Below are positions 33,429 through 45,221 of a DNA stretch of 64,000 nt, piece by piece; the stretch's first letter is position 1; each line of letters starts with the position of its first letter. The notes under the pieces are model-generated. The model did no database searches. It was not told the origin of the DNA and saw only the letters and a list, made by a program, of their open reading frames with translations. The DNA is taken from NCBI RefSeq assembly GCF_001426405.1, contig NZ_LMEP01000025.1, positions 1-64,000 on the forward strand, written 5' to 3'. This DNA is from Streptomyces sp. Root1304. Lineage in GTDB: Bacteria; Actinomycetota; Actinomycetes; Streptomycetales; Streptomycetaceae. A program made the translations under genes and the position numbers.

Positions 33429-36400
33429 TTACGCAGGTCTAAGACTGCCATGCCCGCGGCCGTCGGTTCGCATCGGCATGGAAGTGCTGTGGTCCGGCAG
33501 GGCCCGGACGGTGTCCGGGCCGAGCAGTGGCGCCCACTCGCCGGGGGCCGCGACCGTCCAGGCGGCGAGCAGCGCGGCGAAGGCGGGATGCGTGCCGACG
33601 AGCCCCGCGAGCGCCCGGTCGAGGCGTCCCGCCCCTTCGGGCGTACGGCTCCACAGGGCGCCGGTCCGGTGGGTCAGCTCGCGGGTACGGGGCTCGCTGC
33701 GCCGCTCCGCGCCCTCGGCGGCGGCCGTCAGGAGGGCGTCGAGGACGGAGTGCTCGCCGGTGGCGGCCTCGTACCGCTCGTGCTCCAGGAGTACGTCGAG
33801 CAACTCGGCCCTCATATGGCGGGAGGCGCCGGTGCCGGGGGCGGCGAGGACGGGGGCGAGGGCGCGGCGGACGGCGGCGGGGCGGCCCCGGAGCAGGCCC
33901 ACGACCAGCGGGAAGAGCACGGCCCTGGCCGCGGGTCCGTCCTCGAAGCGGCGGTCGACGAACGCGGCCACGTGCCTGGCGCCCTCGGGGTGACGGGCGG
34001 TGTAGTCGCGGACGAGGGCGGCGATCCGGCGGGTGAGGGCGGGCGTGTCGACCTCGGCGAGGGCCCGCAGGGCGGCGGCGGGGGCCTCGCCGGCGCCGTA
34101 CAGCCTCGCCCGGAAGGCGGCGAGCACCGGCCCGGGGTCGGTCGCCAGGGCGTCGACGAGGGCCCGCGCGGGCACCCGTGGCTCGGCGAGGGCGCGGGGC
34201 AGGTGCCGGGCGCGGCTGTGCGGGTCGCGGACGAGGAGGCCGAGGGCGGCGCCGTGGAGGGTCCGGTCGGCGGGGCGCGCGAGGAGGGCGAGGGCGGCGT
34301 AGCGGAGGAGTTCGCGGTCGGCGGGGCGGGTGGCGTGACCGGCGACGTGGTGCCCGTGCGCGGCGGCGGCGGCGCGCCGCTCGGGGCGCCCGTCGTCGTG
34401 GGCCCAGCGGTCGACGGCCCGGCAGACGGCGGAGGGCTCGTCCTCGGCGAGCGCGACGAGGAGGCCTTCGGCGAGGGGGTGGGCGGTGGAGACGAGCGCC
34501 TCGCAGAGATCGTCGACGGCGAGCGCCCGATGGGCGTGCAGCAGGGCCTCGGCGGCGGTGGCGACGGTGGCGTACGGACCGAGGGGAAGGACCCGCTCGT
34601 CACCGAACCACCGGCAGAGGAGGGGCTGGACGCCACGGGGATCGGCGACGAGCAGAGCGGCGACGGTGTCGAGCACGCGGGCGGCGGGGGCCGCACAGGG
34701 CTGGTGGCGGGCTCCGGAACCGGCACCGGCCGCCGGCGGGGCGTGGTCGGCGGGAGCCGGGACACCGTCGTCCCCGGATGCGACCTCGGCACCCGCGGGC
34801 CACGCGCGGCCGAACCCCGGGGCACCGTCTCCGGAGCCGGCCTCGGCACCTCCCGGCCGCACGTGGCCGGGACCCGGGGCACTCTCCCCTGCGCCGTCGG
34901 GCCACGCATCGGCGGTGGTGCCGGCGTCGGTCGGCCACTGGCCGGGCGTGGTCCCGGCGACGGGGCCCGGGGTGGTCCCGGCGACTGCGGCGGGCGGCCG
35001 CTCGCCGCCGGACAACGGGCCTGCGGCCGGTGGCGGGTCGGAGGGGACGAGGCGGCGGAGGAGGTCGATCCGTTCGTCCTCGCCCAGCGGGAGTCCCAGC
35101 CAGAAGTCCGGGCCGAACGCGGCGAACACGGGGTGCCACTCCGCCCGTGCGCCGATCAGGTCGGCGAGGAGCCGCAGGACCGGCAGGTACGGCCGGAGGT
35201 CCGGCAGCCGGCGCACACTCTCGCCGAACAGCCGTGCGGCCCACCAGGGCCCGTCGCCAGGGCCGCCGCGGTCGCCCTCGGCGAACCCGGAGAGGGCGCC
35301 GGCCAGGAGGCGCAGCCGGGGGACGAGGGCGTCGGGCCCGTGCTCGCGATGAAGCAGCAGGAGCGCCTGGAGCACGGGCCCGATCCGATGACGCGGAACG
35401 GGCGGAGAGCCGCCGGAGTCACCCCGGGGCCGTGGCACACCGGCGGCGGCCCCCGCCGCCCCTCCCGTGCGTCTCGCGTGGCGTCCTGGCCCCCTGCCCG
35501 GAGGGCGGCCCTCCCCCGTGTGGTCCTCGGCCGGTGCCCCGCCGTGCCTCCCCGTCCCCGTCCCCGTCGGGCCCAGCAGGGCCCTCAGCGCCCCGTCCAC
35601 GTCCAGGTGCGCCGCCTGCAGCCAGTCGCCCAGTTCCTCGTGGGCGAAGCGGTAGCCCGTGCCCGCCGGGGTGAGGAGGCCTTCCGTCAGGACGGCCGGG
35701 GCCCAGCCCTCCCTCCAGGGGAAGAGCTCCTCGAACGAGGTCCGGTCGAGGACGCCGTGCCCGGGGCCCAGGCAGCGGCGCGCCGCCTCGTGGACCTGGC
35801 CCGTGACGCGCGCGGCGAGGCGGCGGACGGCGGTTCCCCGGGGCAGCGGCCGGGTTCCCGCCGCGATCCGGACGGCGATCCGCAGACACAGCAGGTCCAG
35901 GTGGGCGGTGAAGATCTCCTCGCGTCCGGGCCGCCCCGGCACGACGCCGGGCAGCGCGGCGCGCACCTCGGCGAGCAGCCGCAGGGCGAGCGGGTGGCGT
36001 GCGTCGGCCTCGGCGAGGTCCGTGTCGGCGAGGCCGTAGCCCTGGCGCACCGCCCGCGCCTCCGTCTCGGTGTACGGCCCGAGGACGAGCGCGGCGGGCA
36101 GCCCGGGGCCGGGCCCGGCGACCGTCCGGTGCAGCGCCTCCGGCGTGTAGAGCGCCCCGGCCTGCTCCCAGTGCTCGGGGCGGCAGGCGGTGACCAGGTG
36201 GACCCGGTGGGCGCGGAGCCAGTCCTCCGTGGCCGTGGTCCAGTCTGCGAGCCGGTGGGCGAGGAGCGGGGGCATCTCCTCGGGGCCGTCGAGGACGACG
36301 AGGAGCGGGCGGCCCGCGTCGCGGGCGAGGGCGGCGGCCCGCTCCGGGGTGGCGGTGCCGGTGTCGCCGGCCGCCCCCGAGGCGGCGACGATGCGCCCGG

Positions 36401-37322
36401 CCTGGTGCAGGGCGCGTCCGACGGCGTCGGCCAGGGACCGGTCCTCGGCGCGCAGGTCGGCGCCGCGGAGCCGGACGGTGGGGGCGGGCGCGACGCCCCG
36501 GGCGCGGCGGGCGCAGAGCGCGGCGAGGGCGGTGGTGCGTCCGGTGCCGGGGGCGCCGACGAGGGCGAGGACCGGCGCGTCGCCGGCGGTGAAGCGGGCG
36601 AACTCGCGTACACACTCGGGGCGTTCGACGGGTTCGGGCCAGGGGTCGGGCTCCGCCACGGGCCCGGTGGAGGTGGCGGTGAGTTCCAGGATCCCGGCGA
36701 GGTTGAGGTCGGGTCCGTAGGCGGGGACGGTGGCCGCGTTGCGCCGGAGGAGGGCGGTGAGGGGGCCTCGGGGGCGGAGCGGGACCGCGTATCCGGCGGC
36801 CGGCCGTTCGCCGTGCAGGGCGGTGCCGAGGACGGCGAGGACGGTGCCGGTGGCGGTGTCGAGGACGGGCCCGCCGGCCGCCTGTCCACCGGCCCGGAGG
36901 GCTTCCGCGCCCTCGGTGCCGATGGCGAGTTCGAGGGCGTCGGCGAGGGGGTGGAAGCGGTCGGCGGCGGTGTACGTGACGGCGGCGGGGCCGAGCACCC
37001 GCGCCTCGCGCCAGCCGTGGGCGGCGATCCGTACGTACGTGCCGGGTTCGGTCTCGTCCCGGGTGGCGACCGGCAGCGGCCGTACGTCGAGCCCTTCGGT
37101 GCGTACGAGGGCGAGCCCGCTCTCGGGCAGCGGGGTGACGGCCTCCGCCTCGGCGAGCCAGCTGCGGTCGCCGGGGGCCCGCACCAGGACACGGCTGAGC
37201 CCGTCGACGGCTTCGTGACTGGTGACGACCGTTCCGTGGTGGTCGGCGAGGAATCCGGTGCCGCGCGGCCGGCCCGCCAGATCGCAGATCCGTACCAGCG
37301 TCGCCAGGTCCCCGCGTCCCAT
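33429..37322 (-). CDS. Large protein with degenerate trypsin-like domain and NACHT/STAND-like NTPase
   Basis: A 1297-residue cytoplasmic protein. Residues 1-190 have a trypsin-like pattern (GTGFLADHHGTVVTSHEAV), but the triad is broken: H36 is kept, the Asp position reads ESGLALV (G69) and the nucleophile position reads GQAAGGP (A149). Residues about 245-520 resemble a NACHT/STAND NTPase with LVGAPGTGRTT (the P-loop Lys is R262) and Walker B LLVVLDG (D345). The remainder is Ala/Leu-rich helical repeats, interrupted by a Pro/Gly-rich disordered stretch around 820-910. Start: ATG at 37322 (MGRGDLATLV), giving the conserved N-terminus. Trypsin-STAND fusions occur in conflict and signalling systems; function here unknown. 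Confidence 0.75.
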   Translation of the reverse strand: MGRGDLATLVRICDLAGRPRGTGFLADHHGTVVTSHEAVDGLSRVLVRAPGDRSWLAEAEAVTPLPESGLALVRTEGLDVRPLPVATRDETEPGTYVRIAAHGWREARVLGPAAVTYTAADRFHPLADALELAIGTEGAEALRAGGQAAGGPVLDTATGTVLAVLGTALHGERPAAGYAVPLRPRGPLTALLRRNAATVPAYGPDLNLAGILELTATSTGPVAEPDPWPEPVERPECVREFARFTAGDAPVLALVGAPGTGRTTALAALCARRARGVAPAPTVRLRGADLRAEDRSLADAVGRALHQAGRIVAASGAAGDTGTATPERAAALARDAGRPLLVVLDGPEEMPPLLAHRLADWTTATEDWLRAHRVHLVTACRPEHWEQAGALYTPEALHRTVAGPGPGLPAALVLGPYTETEARAVRQGYGLADTDLAEADARHPLALRLLAEVRAALPGVVPGRPGREEIFTAHLDLLCLRIAVRIAAGTRPLPRGTAVRRLAARVTGQVHEAARRCLGPGHGVLDRTSFEELFPWREGWAPAVLTEGLLTPAGTGYRFAHEELGDWLQAAHLDVDGALRALLGPTGTGTGRHGGAPAEDHTGEGRPPGRGPGRHARRTGGAAGAAAGVPRPRGDSGGSPPVPRHRIGPVLQALLLLHREHGPDALVPRLRLLAGALSGFAEGDRGGPGDGPWWAARLFGESVRRLPDLRPYLPVLRLLADLIGARAEWHPVFAAFGPDFWLGLPLGEDERIDLLRRLVPSDPPPAAGPLSGGERPPAAVAGTTPGPVAGTTPGQWPTDAGTTADAWPDGAGESAPGPGHVRPGGAEAGSGDGAPGFGRAWPAGAEVASGDDGVPAPADHAPPAAGAGSGARHQPCAAPAARVLDTVAALLVADPRGVQPLLCRWFGDERVLPLGPYATVATAAEALLHAHRALAVDDLCEALVSTAHPLAEGLLVALAEDEPSAVCRAVDRWAHDDGRPERRAAAAAHGHHVAGHATRPADRELLRYAALALLARPADRTLHGAALGLLVRDPHSRARHLPRALAEPRVPARALVDALATDPGPVLAAFRARLYGAGEAPAAALRALAEVDTPALTRRIAALVRDYTARHPEGARHVAAFVDRRFEDGPAARAVLFPLVVGLLRGRPAAVRRALAPVLAAPGTGASRHMRAELLDVLLEHERYEAATGEHSVLDALLTAAAEGAERRSEPRTRELTHRTGALWSRTPEGAGRLDRALAGLVGTHPAFAALLAAWTVAAPGEWAPLLGPDTVRALPDHSTSMPMRTDGRGHGSLRPA

Positions 37323-37477
37323 GGGGGAGACGGTAGGCGCCCGGTGATCACGCGAAGCGCCACGGAGGCGAACGCGCCCCCCGGCACTCCCCCGTTCACT
37401 CCGAGCGCCTCCCTGATCGGGTGATTCTTCGGCGTCCACCGGACAGACTCCCCCGGGGGATACCCGAGGGGGGAAAC

Positions 37478-37515
37478 ACGGTGGGGCGGACACGCGCGCG
37501 TGTCCGCCCCACCGT
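37478..37515 (-). terminator. Terminator downstream of truB
   Basis: A 38-bp perfect palindrome (two 19-base arms, 37478-37496 and 37497-37515) lies about 75 bases past the truB stop. It would uncouple the infB-truB transcripts from the large NTPase gene. Confidence 0.8.
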
Positions 37516-37590
37516 GAGCGTCCGGAGCAGTCCGGACAGCCGTCGTTCTCCGAAGCCGTCCGATCCTCCGGACAGCCGTGGAACCCCGTC

Positions 37591-38490
37591 TCAGCCGAAG
37601 ACGGCGAGGCTCTTGGCCTTGCCCCGCTGCGCCTCGACGAGCGCCAGCAGCGTGCCCTCCGGCCCGTAGACCGCGACCGCGCCCGCCGGGTACTCCGGCA
37701 TCTCCAGCCGGACGCCGTTGAGCAGCAGCTTGGCGCGCTTCTCGTCGACGTCCCACCGGGGGAACGCCGCCGCGGCCGCGTCGGCGACCGGCATGACCGT
37801 CAGCTCCTCCTGGAGCTGGTCGAGCGTCTTCGCCGAGTCCAGCTTGTACGGGCCGACCCGGGTGCGGCGCAGCGCGGTCAGGTGCCCGCCCACGCCCAGG
37901 CCCGCGCCGAGGTCCCGGGCGAGCGCCCGGATGTACGTACCGGAGGAGCAGACGACGGAGACGACCAGGTCGACGACGGGCGTGCCGTCCTCGGCGGTGG
38001 CCTCGCGGACGTCGTACACCTGGAAGGAGGAGACGGTGACCGGGCGGGCCGGGATCTCGAACTCCTCGCCGCCGCGCACGCGCGCGTACGACCGCTTGCC
38101 GTCGATCTTGATCGCGGAGACCTTCGACGGCACCTGCATGATGGCGCCGGTCAGCTCGGCGACGCCCGCGTCGATGCCTTCGCGGGTGACCTTCGAAGCG
38201 TCGACCGACGCCGTGATCTCGCCCTCGGCGTCGTCGGTGATCGTCGTCTGGCCCAGCCGGATGGTGCCCAGGTACTCCTTCTCGGTCAGCGCGAGGTGAC
38301 CGAGGAGCTTGGTCGCCCGCTCCACGCCGAGGACGAGGACGCCGGTGGCCATGGGGTCGAGCGTGCCCGCGTGGCCGACCCGGCGGGTCTTCGCGATCCC
38401 GCGCATCTTGGCCACGACGTCGTGCGAGGTGAATCCCGACGGCTTGTCGACGATGACCAGGCCGTCGGGAGTCTTTGCTGCGTTGCTCAT
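37591..38490 (-). CDS. truB: tRNA pseudouridine(55) synthase
   Basis: A 299-residue enzyme that makes pseudouridine 55 in the T-loop of tRNAs. The catalytic motif GHAGTLDPMATG (39-50) carries the nucleophile D45. The start overlaps the rbfA stop as ATGA. The C-terminal PUA-like part (GVRLEMPEYPAGAVAVYGPEG, in part) is present. Confidence 0.96.
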   Translation of the reverse strand: MSNAAKTPDGLVIVDKPSGFTSHDVVAKMRGIAKTRRVGHAGTLDPMATGVLVLGVERATKLLGHLALTEKEYLGTIRLGQTTITDDAEGEITASVDASKVTREGIDAGVAELTGAIMQVPSKVSAIKIDGKRSYARVRGGEEFEIPARPVTVSSFQVYDVREATAEDGTPVVDLVVSVVCSSGTYIRALARDLGAGLGVGGHLTALRRTRVGPYKLDSAKTLDQLQEELTVMPVADAAAAAFPRWDVDEKRAKLLLNGVRLEMPEYPAGAVAVYGPEGTLLALVEAQRGKAKSLAVFG

Positions 38491-38927
38491 TCGGCGGCTT
38501 CGTCCTCGCCCGGCTTCTTGTAGGGGTCGGCCTCGCCCGCGAAGGCGGCGCCCGAGGACGCCTCCCGCACCTGGGCGTCGGAGGCCCGCGCCTTGTCGAG
38601 GAGGTCCTCGATCGTCTTGGCGTTCTCCGGGAGGGCATCGGCCACGAAGGCCAGGGTCGGGGTGAACTTGGTCCCGGCCGCGCGGCCCACGGCCGAACGG
38701 AGGATGCCCTTGGCGCTCTCCAGGCCGGCGGCGGCGCTCGCCCGCTCCTCCTCGTCGCCGTAGACCGTGTAGAAGACCGTGGCCTCCCGCAGGTCGCCGG
38801 TGACGCGGGTGTCCGTGATGGTCACGTGCGTGCCCAGGCGGGGGTCCTTGATGCCGCGCTGCAGCTTCTCGGCGACCACCTCCCGGATGAGGTCTGCCAG
38901 CTTCTTCGCCCGCGCGTTGTCGGCCAC
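38487..38927 (-). CDS. rbfA: 30S ribosome-binding factor A
   Basis: A 146-residue KH-fold protein needed for late 16S/30S maturation. The family opening RAKKLADLIREVVAEKL, the TDTRVTGDLREATVFYT core (about 46-62) and TPTLAFVAD near residue 100 are present. An acidic tail ends the protein. It is coupled to truB by ATGA, the common infB-rbfA-truB order. Confidence 0.95.
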   Translation of the reverse strand: MADNARAKKLADLIREVVAEKLQRGIKDPRLGTHVTITDTRVTGDLREATVFYTVYGDEEERASAAAGLESAKGILRSAVGRAAGTKFTPTLAFVADALPENAKTIEDLLDKARASDAQVREASSGAAFAGEADPYKKPGEDEAAE

Positions 38928-38957
38928 TGGTCCTTCTCCTTCTTCGCCTTGCTCAAA

Positions 38958-39251
38958 TCAGTCTTCATCAGTGTGGAGCCTGCGGCGCACCGACAGCAGC
39001 TCCACCTCGGGACGTGCGGCGACGAGCCGCTCACAGCGGTCGAGCACGTCCGATACGAACCCCGGATCCCCGGACACCAGCGCGACGCCCAGCCGGGCCC
39101 TGCGGTGGAGGTCCTGGTCGCCCACCTCGGCCGCGCTCACGGAGAACTTCCGCTGGAGCTCGGCGACGATCGGTTTGACGACGGAGCGTTTCTCCTTCAG
39201 CGAATGGACGTCGCCGAGGAGCAGATCGAAGGACAGTGTCCCCACATACAT
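38958..39251 (-). CDS. DUF503 (YlxP-like) protein
   Basis: A 97-residue protein with the DUF503 pattern MYVGTLSFDLLLGDVHSLKEKR at the N-terminus. It sits between infB and rbfA, the place where YlxP is encoded in many Gram-positive bacteria. A YlxP protein was described as a ribosome-maturation partner of RbfA in Bacillus; I infer a similar role. The ATG at 39251 gives the conserved start, although no strong ribosome-binding site is visible. Confidence 0.85.
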   Translation of the reverse strand: MYVGTLSFDLLLGDVHSLKEKRSVVKPIVAELQRKFSVSAAEVGDQDLHRRARLGVALVSGDPGFVSDVLDRCERLVAARPEVELLSVRRRLHTDED

Positions 39252-39333
39252 GGATGTCCGGATGTCCCGCCGGTTCGGGTTCGGTGCTCCCGCCGACCAC
39301 TCGGCGGGCACACCCGAAACCGTACACGCAACG

Positions 39334-39377
39334 GCCGGGGCCGATCGACGGAATACTTTCCGCCGACCGGCCCCGGC
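39334..39377 (-). terminator. Terminator-like hairpin downstream of infB
   Basis: A perfect 10-bp outer stem (39334-39343 with 39368-39377) continues inward as an interrupted stem closed near TACTTT. It lies 23 bases past the infB stop and overlaps no gene. It may attenuate rather than block transcription into the DUF503-rbfA-truB genes. Confidence 0.6.
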
Positions 39378-39399
39378 TCACTGCTGCGATCGGACGCGA

Positions 39400-42498
<3,099 letters not shown>

Positions 42499-42513
42499 TT
42501 TGCTCCTTTGTGA

Positions 42514-42533
42514 GGTCCGGTTACCGCCGGACC
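42514..42533 (-). promoter_or_regulatory. Small hairpin before the infB ribosome-binding site
   Basis: GGTCCGG (42514-42520) and CCGGACC (42527-42533) form a 7-bp stem with a six-base loop, ending about eight bases before the AAGGAG of infB. It could modulate ribosome access to infB. Confidence 0.4.
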
Positions 42534-42537
42534 GTCG

Positions 42538-42649
42538 CTACTTCATGGGCGTACTCATCGCGTACTCATCGAGTGCTCATCGCAATCTCGACCTACTTCC
42601 AACTCGCGAGGTACCTGACCGCACGGTGTTCCGTGCCGTACTTCTTCAC
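42538..42649 (-). other. Chain of coupled micro-ORFs in the infB leader
   Basis: On the minus strand, an 18-codon frame (VKKYGTEHRAVRYLASWK, 42649-42593) starts with a GTG that overlaps the ylxR stop as GTGA. After 12 bases come ATG-Ser-Thr-Arg-stop (42580-42566), another ATG-Ser-Thr-Arg-stop (42569-42555) and ATG-Ser-Thr-Pro-Met-Lys-stop (42558-42538), each start overlapping the previous stop as ATGA. The three short ones come from an 11-base near-tandem repeat. They fill most of the 147 bases between ylxR and infB. Only translation evidence could show whether ribosomes use them. Confidence 0.45.
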
Positions 42650-42927
42650 TGCGGTGCCGGCCGTTCGACGTGGTGACGGAGTTCCGCGGTGTCGAGCGGG
42701 CCCTGGACCCTGAAGGCCCTCGGCAACGCTCGGCGGCGGACCGCCAGGTCGAGACAAGCCTCGGCGGGGTGCAGGTACGCACCCCGGCCGGGCAGCGTAC
42801 CGCGATGATCAGGAACGCACTCGTCCTTGTCCATCACGATCCGCAGCAGATCGCTCTTGGCCGCTCGCTCCCGGCATCCCACACAGGTTCGCTCAGGGCA
42901 CGCGCGGGCATGCGTCCGGCCAGACAC
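42646..42927 (-). CDS. ylxR: YlxR family RNA-binding protein
   Basis: A 93-residue DUF448 protein. The family motif PERTCVGCRERAAKSDLLRI (11-30) and the following GRGAYLHP segment are intact. It is encoded between nusA and infB in most Gram-positive bacteria; YlxR binds RNA and, in some species, RNase P components or nucleoid DNA. GTG start. The C-terminal extension after FRVQGPLD is Streptomyces-like. Confidence 0.93.
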   Translation of the reverse strand: MSGRTHARACPERTCVGCRERAAKSDLLRIVMDKDECVPDHRGTLPGRGAYLHPAEACLDLAVRRRALPRAFRVQGPLDTAELRHHVERPAPQ

Positions 42928-43001
42928 GATTAAGTCTACCTCCCCGTACCGACCTCACCTGTTTGGGGCAAGAATCGAACAGTTGTTGGCCAAAAACGGT
43001 C

Positions 43002-43997
43002 TCAGTCCTGCGGACCGTCCTGCTCCGTGTCCGGCCGGATGTCGATCCGCCAGCCGGTGAGGCGCGCGGCGAGGCGGGCGTTCTGGCCCTCCTTGCCGAT
43101 CGCCAGCGACAGCTGGTAGTCCGGCACGGTGACCCGCGCGGAGCGGGCCGCCATGTCGACGACCTCGACCCGGGAGACACGGGCCGGGGAGAGCGCGTTC
43201 GCCACCATCTCGGCCGGGTCGTCCGACCAGTCGACGATGTCGATCTTCTCGCCGAGCAGCTCCGCCATCACGTTGCGGACGCGGCTGCCCATCGGGCCGA
43301 TGCAGGCGCCCTTGGGGTTCAGACCGGAGCGGGTGGACCGGACCGCGATCTTGGTGCGGTGGCCGGCCTCACGGGCGATGGCCGTGATCTCGACGGAACC
43401 GTCGGCGATCTCCGGGACCTCCAGGGCGAAGAGCTTCTTCACCAGATTGGGGTGGGTCCGCGAAAGGGTGACGGACGGACCGCGCACACCCTTCGCCACC
43501 CGCACGACGTACGTCCGCAGCCGCAGACCGTGCGTGTAGTCCTCGCCCGGCACCTGCTCCTGGACCGGGAGGATGGCCTCCAGCTTGTCGTCCAGACGGA
43601 CCAGGACGTTCTTCGGGTCCTTGCCCTGCTGCACCACACCGGCGACGACATCGCCCTCTCGGCGCGCGTACTCGCCGAACGTCACGTCGTTCTCGGCGTC
43701 CCGCAGCCGCTGCTGGATCACCTGGCGGGCGGTGCTCGCCGCGATCCGGCCGAAGTCCGACGGGGTGTCGTCGAAGTCCTTGGGCTCCTGGCCCTCCTCC
43801 AGCTCGGAGGGGTCTTCCTTCGCCCACACCGTCACGTGACCGGTCAGCCGGTCCAGCTCCACGCGCGCGTGGCGGCGGGCGTCGGGGGTGCGGTGGTACG
43901 CGATGAGGAGGGCCGACTCGATCGCCTCGACCAACAGGTCGAAGGAGATCTCCTTCTCATGCGCCAAGCCCTTGAGCAGCTTCACGTCGATGTCCAC
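43002..43997 (-). CDS. nusA: Transcription elongation/antitermination factor NusA
   Basis: A 331-residue RNA polymerase-binding factor acting in pausing, termination and rRNA antitermination. The N-terminal domain (MDIDVKLLKGLAHEKEISFD, in part) is followed by an S1 domain (about 125-200, GDVVAGVVQQ) and two KH domains (GSRVRNVMAELLGEKIDIV; LAIGKEGQNARLAARL). It lacks the C-terminal AR repeats, as in other actinobacteria. GTG start at 43997, two bases after the rimP stop, with GAGGAGG upstream inside rimP. Confidence 0.96.
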   Translation of the reverse strand: MDIDVKLLKGLAHEKEISFDLLVEAIESALLIAYHRTPDARRHARVELDRLTGHVTVWAKEDPSELEEGQEPKDFDDTPSDFGRIAASTARQVIQQRLRDAENDVTFGEYARREGDVVAGVVQQGKDPKNVLVRLDDKLEAILPVQEQVPGEDYTHGLRLRTYVVRVAKGVRGPSVTLSRTHPNLVKKLFALEVPEIADGSVEITAIAREAGHRTKIAVRSTRSGLNPKGACIGPMGSRVRNVMAELLGEKIDIVDWSDDPAEMVANALSPARVSRVEVVDMAARSARVTVPDYQLSLAIGKEGQNARLAARLTGWRIDIRPDTEQDGPQD

Positions 43998-43999
43998 GG

Positions 44000-44497
44000 C
44001 TACGCCTCCTCTTCCTTCTTGTCCTTGCGGCTGAACTCGATCTCGACACGCGCCTTGACGACCTCGGAGAACTCGACCCGGCGGGCGGTGGGCTTGCGCC
44101 CCTTCACGCCCGGCACCTCGAGGTCGAGGCCGTCCTCGTCCACGGCCAGGATGCGCGCGACCAGCTCGTCGCCCTCGGTGAGCTGGAGCTTCACCAGCCG
44201 GCCGGTGGCCCGCAGGTAGTGGCGGTGCTGGGTCAGGGGGCGGTCGGCGCCGGGTGAGCTGACTTCGAGGACGTACTCGCCCTCGCCCATCGCGTCGGTC
44301 TCGTCGAGCTTCTCGGAGATCGCGCGGCTCAGCTCGGCACAGAGGTCCAGCTCCACGCCCTCGTCGGAGTCGACGACGATCCTCAGCAGTCCGCGGCGGC
44401 CGGCCCGGGACACCTCGATCTCTTCCAGATCCAGGTCCTTGGCGTGGACGAGAGGCTCCACGAGTCCGCGCAGCCTGTCGCTCTGGGTGGTGCTCAT
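44000..44497 (-). CDS. rimP: Ribosome maturation factor RimP
   Basis: A 165-residue 30S assembly factor. The RimP motifs LRIVVDSDEGVELDLCAELS, YVLEVSSPGADRPLT (in part) and the C-terminal SH3-like barrel LEVPGVKGRK are present. The ATG at 44497 (MSTTQSDRLRG) has GAGGAG upstream. It is the first gene of the rimP-nusA-ylxR-infB operon. The 178-bp divergent region upstream has only weak promoter-like sequence (TACCCT on the minus strand). Confidence 0.95.
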   Translation of the reverse strand: MSTTQSDRLRGLVEPLVHAKDLDLEEIEVSRAGRRGLLRIVVDSDEGVELDLCAELSRAISEKLDETDAMGEGEYVLEVSSPGADRPLTQHRHYLRATGRLVKLQLTEGDELVARILAVDEDGLDLEVPGVKGRKPTARRVEFSEVVKARVEIEFSRKDKKEEEA

Positions 44498-44675
44498 CCG
44501 GGTGACTCCTCGGCCGCGTGTGCTGTTGTGGTTCGTCGCGTGTTCGTCGCGTGTCAGACCAAAGGGTATCCGGTCCCGGAGGGTGTTGCCGTCCACCGCC
44601 TCGGGGCCCACGGGTACGCTCGCCTGCGGTGATCCCGACGATCTTCGACGACGTACCACGGCCGAGGGAGAGAGC

Positions 44676-45221
44676 GTGACGACGACGGACAGACGGGCAC
44701 TCCTGGCGGCCGGGTTCTCGGCCGCCGCCGCGGCGGCCCTGGCGGGCTGCACCTCGGACTCCCCCGGGCCCCGGCAGCCGACCGCCGCCGAGATCGAGGC
44801 CGTACGGGTGGCCCGCGCCGAGGCGGCGCTCCGGCTGCGCGCGGTGACCGCGTCCCGGACCCTGCTGAAACGTTACGACGCCGCGCTCGCCGCCCACCCC
44901 GCCCTGGCGCCCCGGCTGACCCCGCTGCGCCGCTCGGCGGCCGCGCACGCGAAGGCCCTCGGCGAGGGCGGCACGACGGTCGCACCGGCGACCGCCCCGG
45001 CCTCCCCGAAGCCCACGGCGTCGACCGCTCCCCCGGCCCCGCCCGTGGCGACCGACCCCCGCGCCGCGCTCCGGGACCTCGCGACGGCCGCCCGCACGGC
45101 CTCCGCCGCGCACACCGCCGCGCTGCCCGCCGCGCCCCCCGAGTACGCCCGGCTGCTGGCCTCCGTGGCCGCCGCGGGCGCCGCACACGCCTATCTGCTG
45201 ACCGAAGGAGCACGGGCATGA
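44676..45221 (+). CDS. Putative Tat-type lipoprotein
   Basis: A 181-residue secreted protein. The signal carries a twin-Arg (TTDRRALLAAGF) and a lipobox LAGC with C25. The body is Ala-rich and helical with a Pro/Thr/Ala linker (about 103-125). The two helical parts resemble a split ferritin-like/DUF4439-type bundle, which fits the next gene. GTG start with GAGGGAGAG upstream. The stop overlaps the next ATG (ATGA), so the two are coupled. Confidence 0.75.
   Translation: MTTTDRRALLAAGFSAAAAAALAGCTSDSPGPRQPTAAEIEAVRVARAEAALRLRAVTASRTLLKRYDAALAAHPALAPRLTPLRRSAAAHAKALGEGGTTVAPATAPASPKPTASTAPPAPPVATDPRAALRDLATAARTASAAHTAALPAAPPEYARLLASVAAAGAAHAYLLTEGARA

Noticed and set aside
33429..37322. Active trypsin-like protease
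   Set aside because: Ser and Asp of the triad are replaced (A149, G69); only the His is present.
31131..37424. Plus-strand frame of about 2100 codons over dppF, ribF and the large NTPase gene
   Set aside because: It crosses well-supported genes on both strands and has shadow-type composition; no domain is recognisable.
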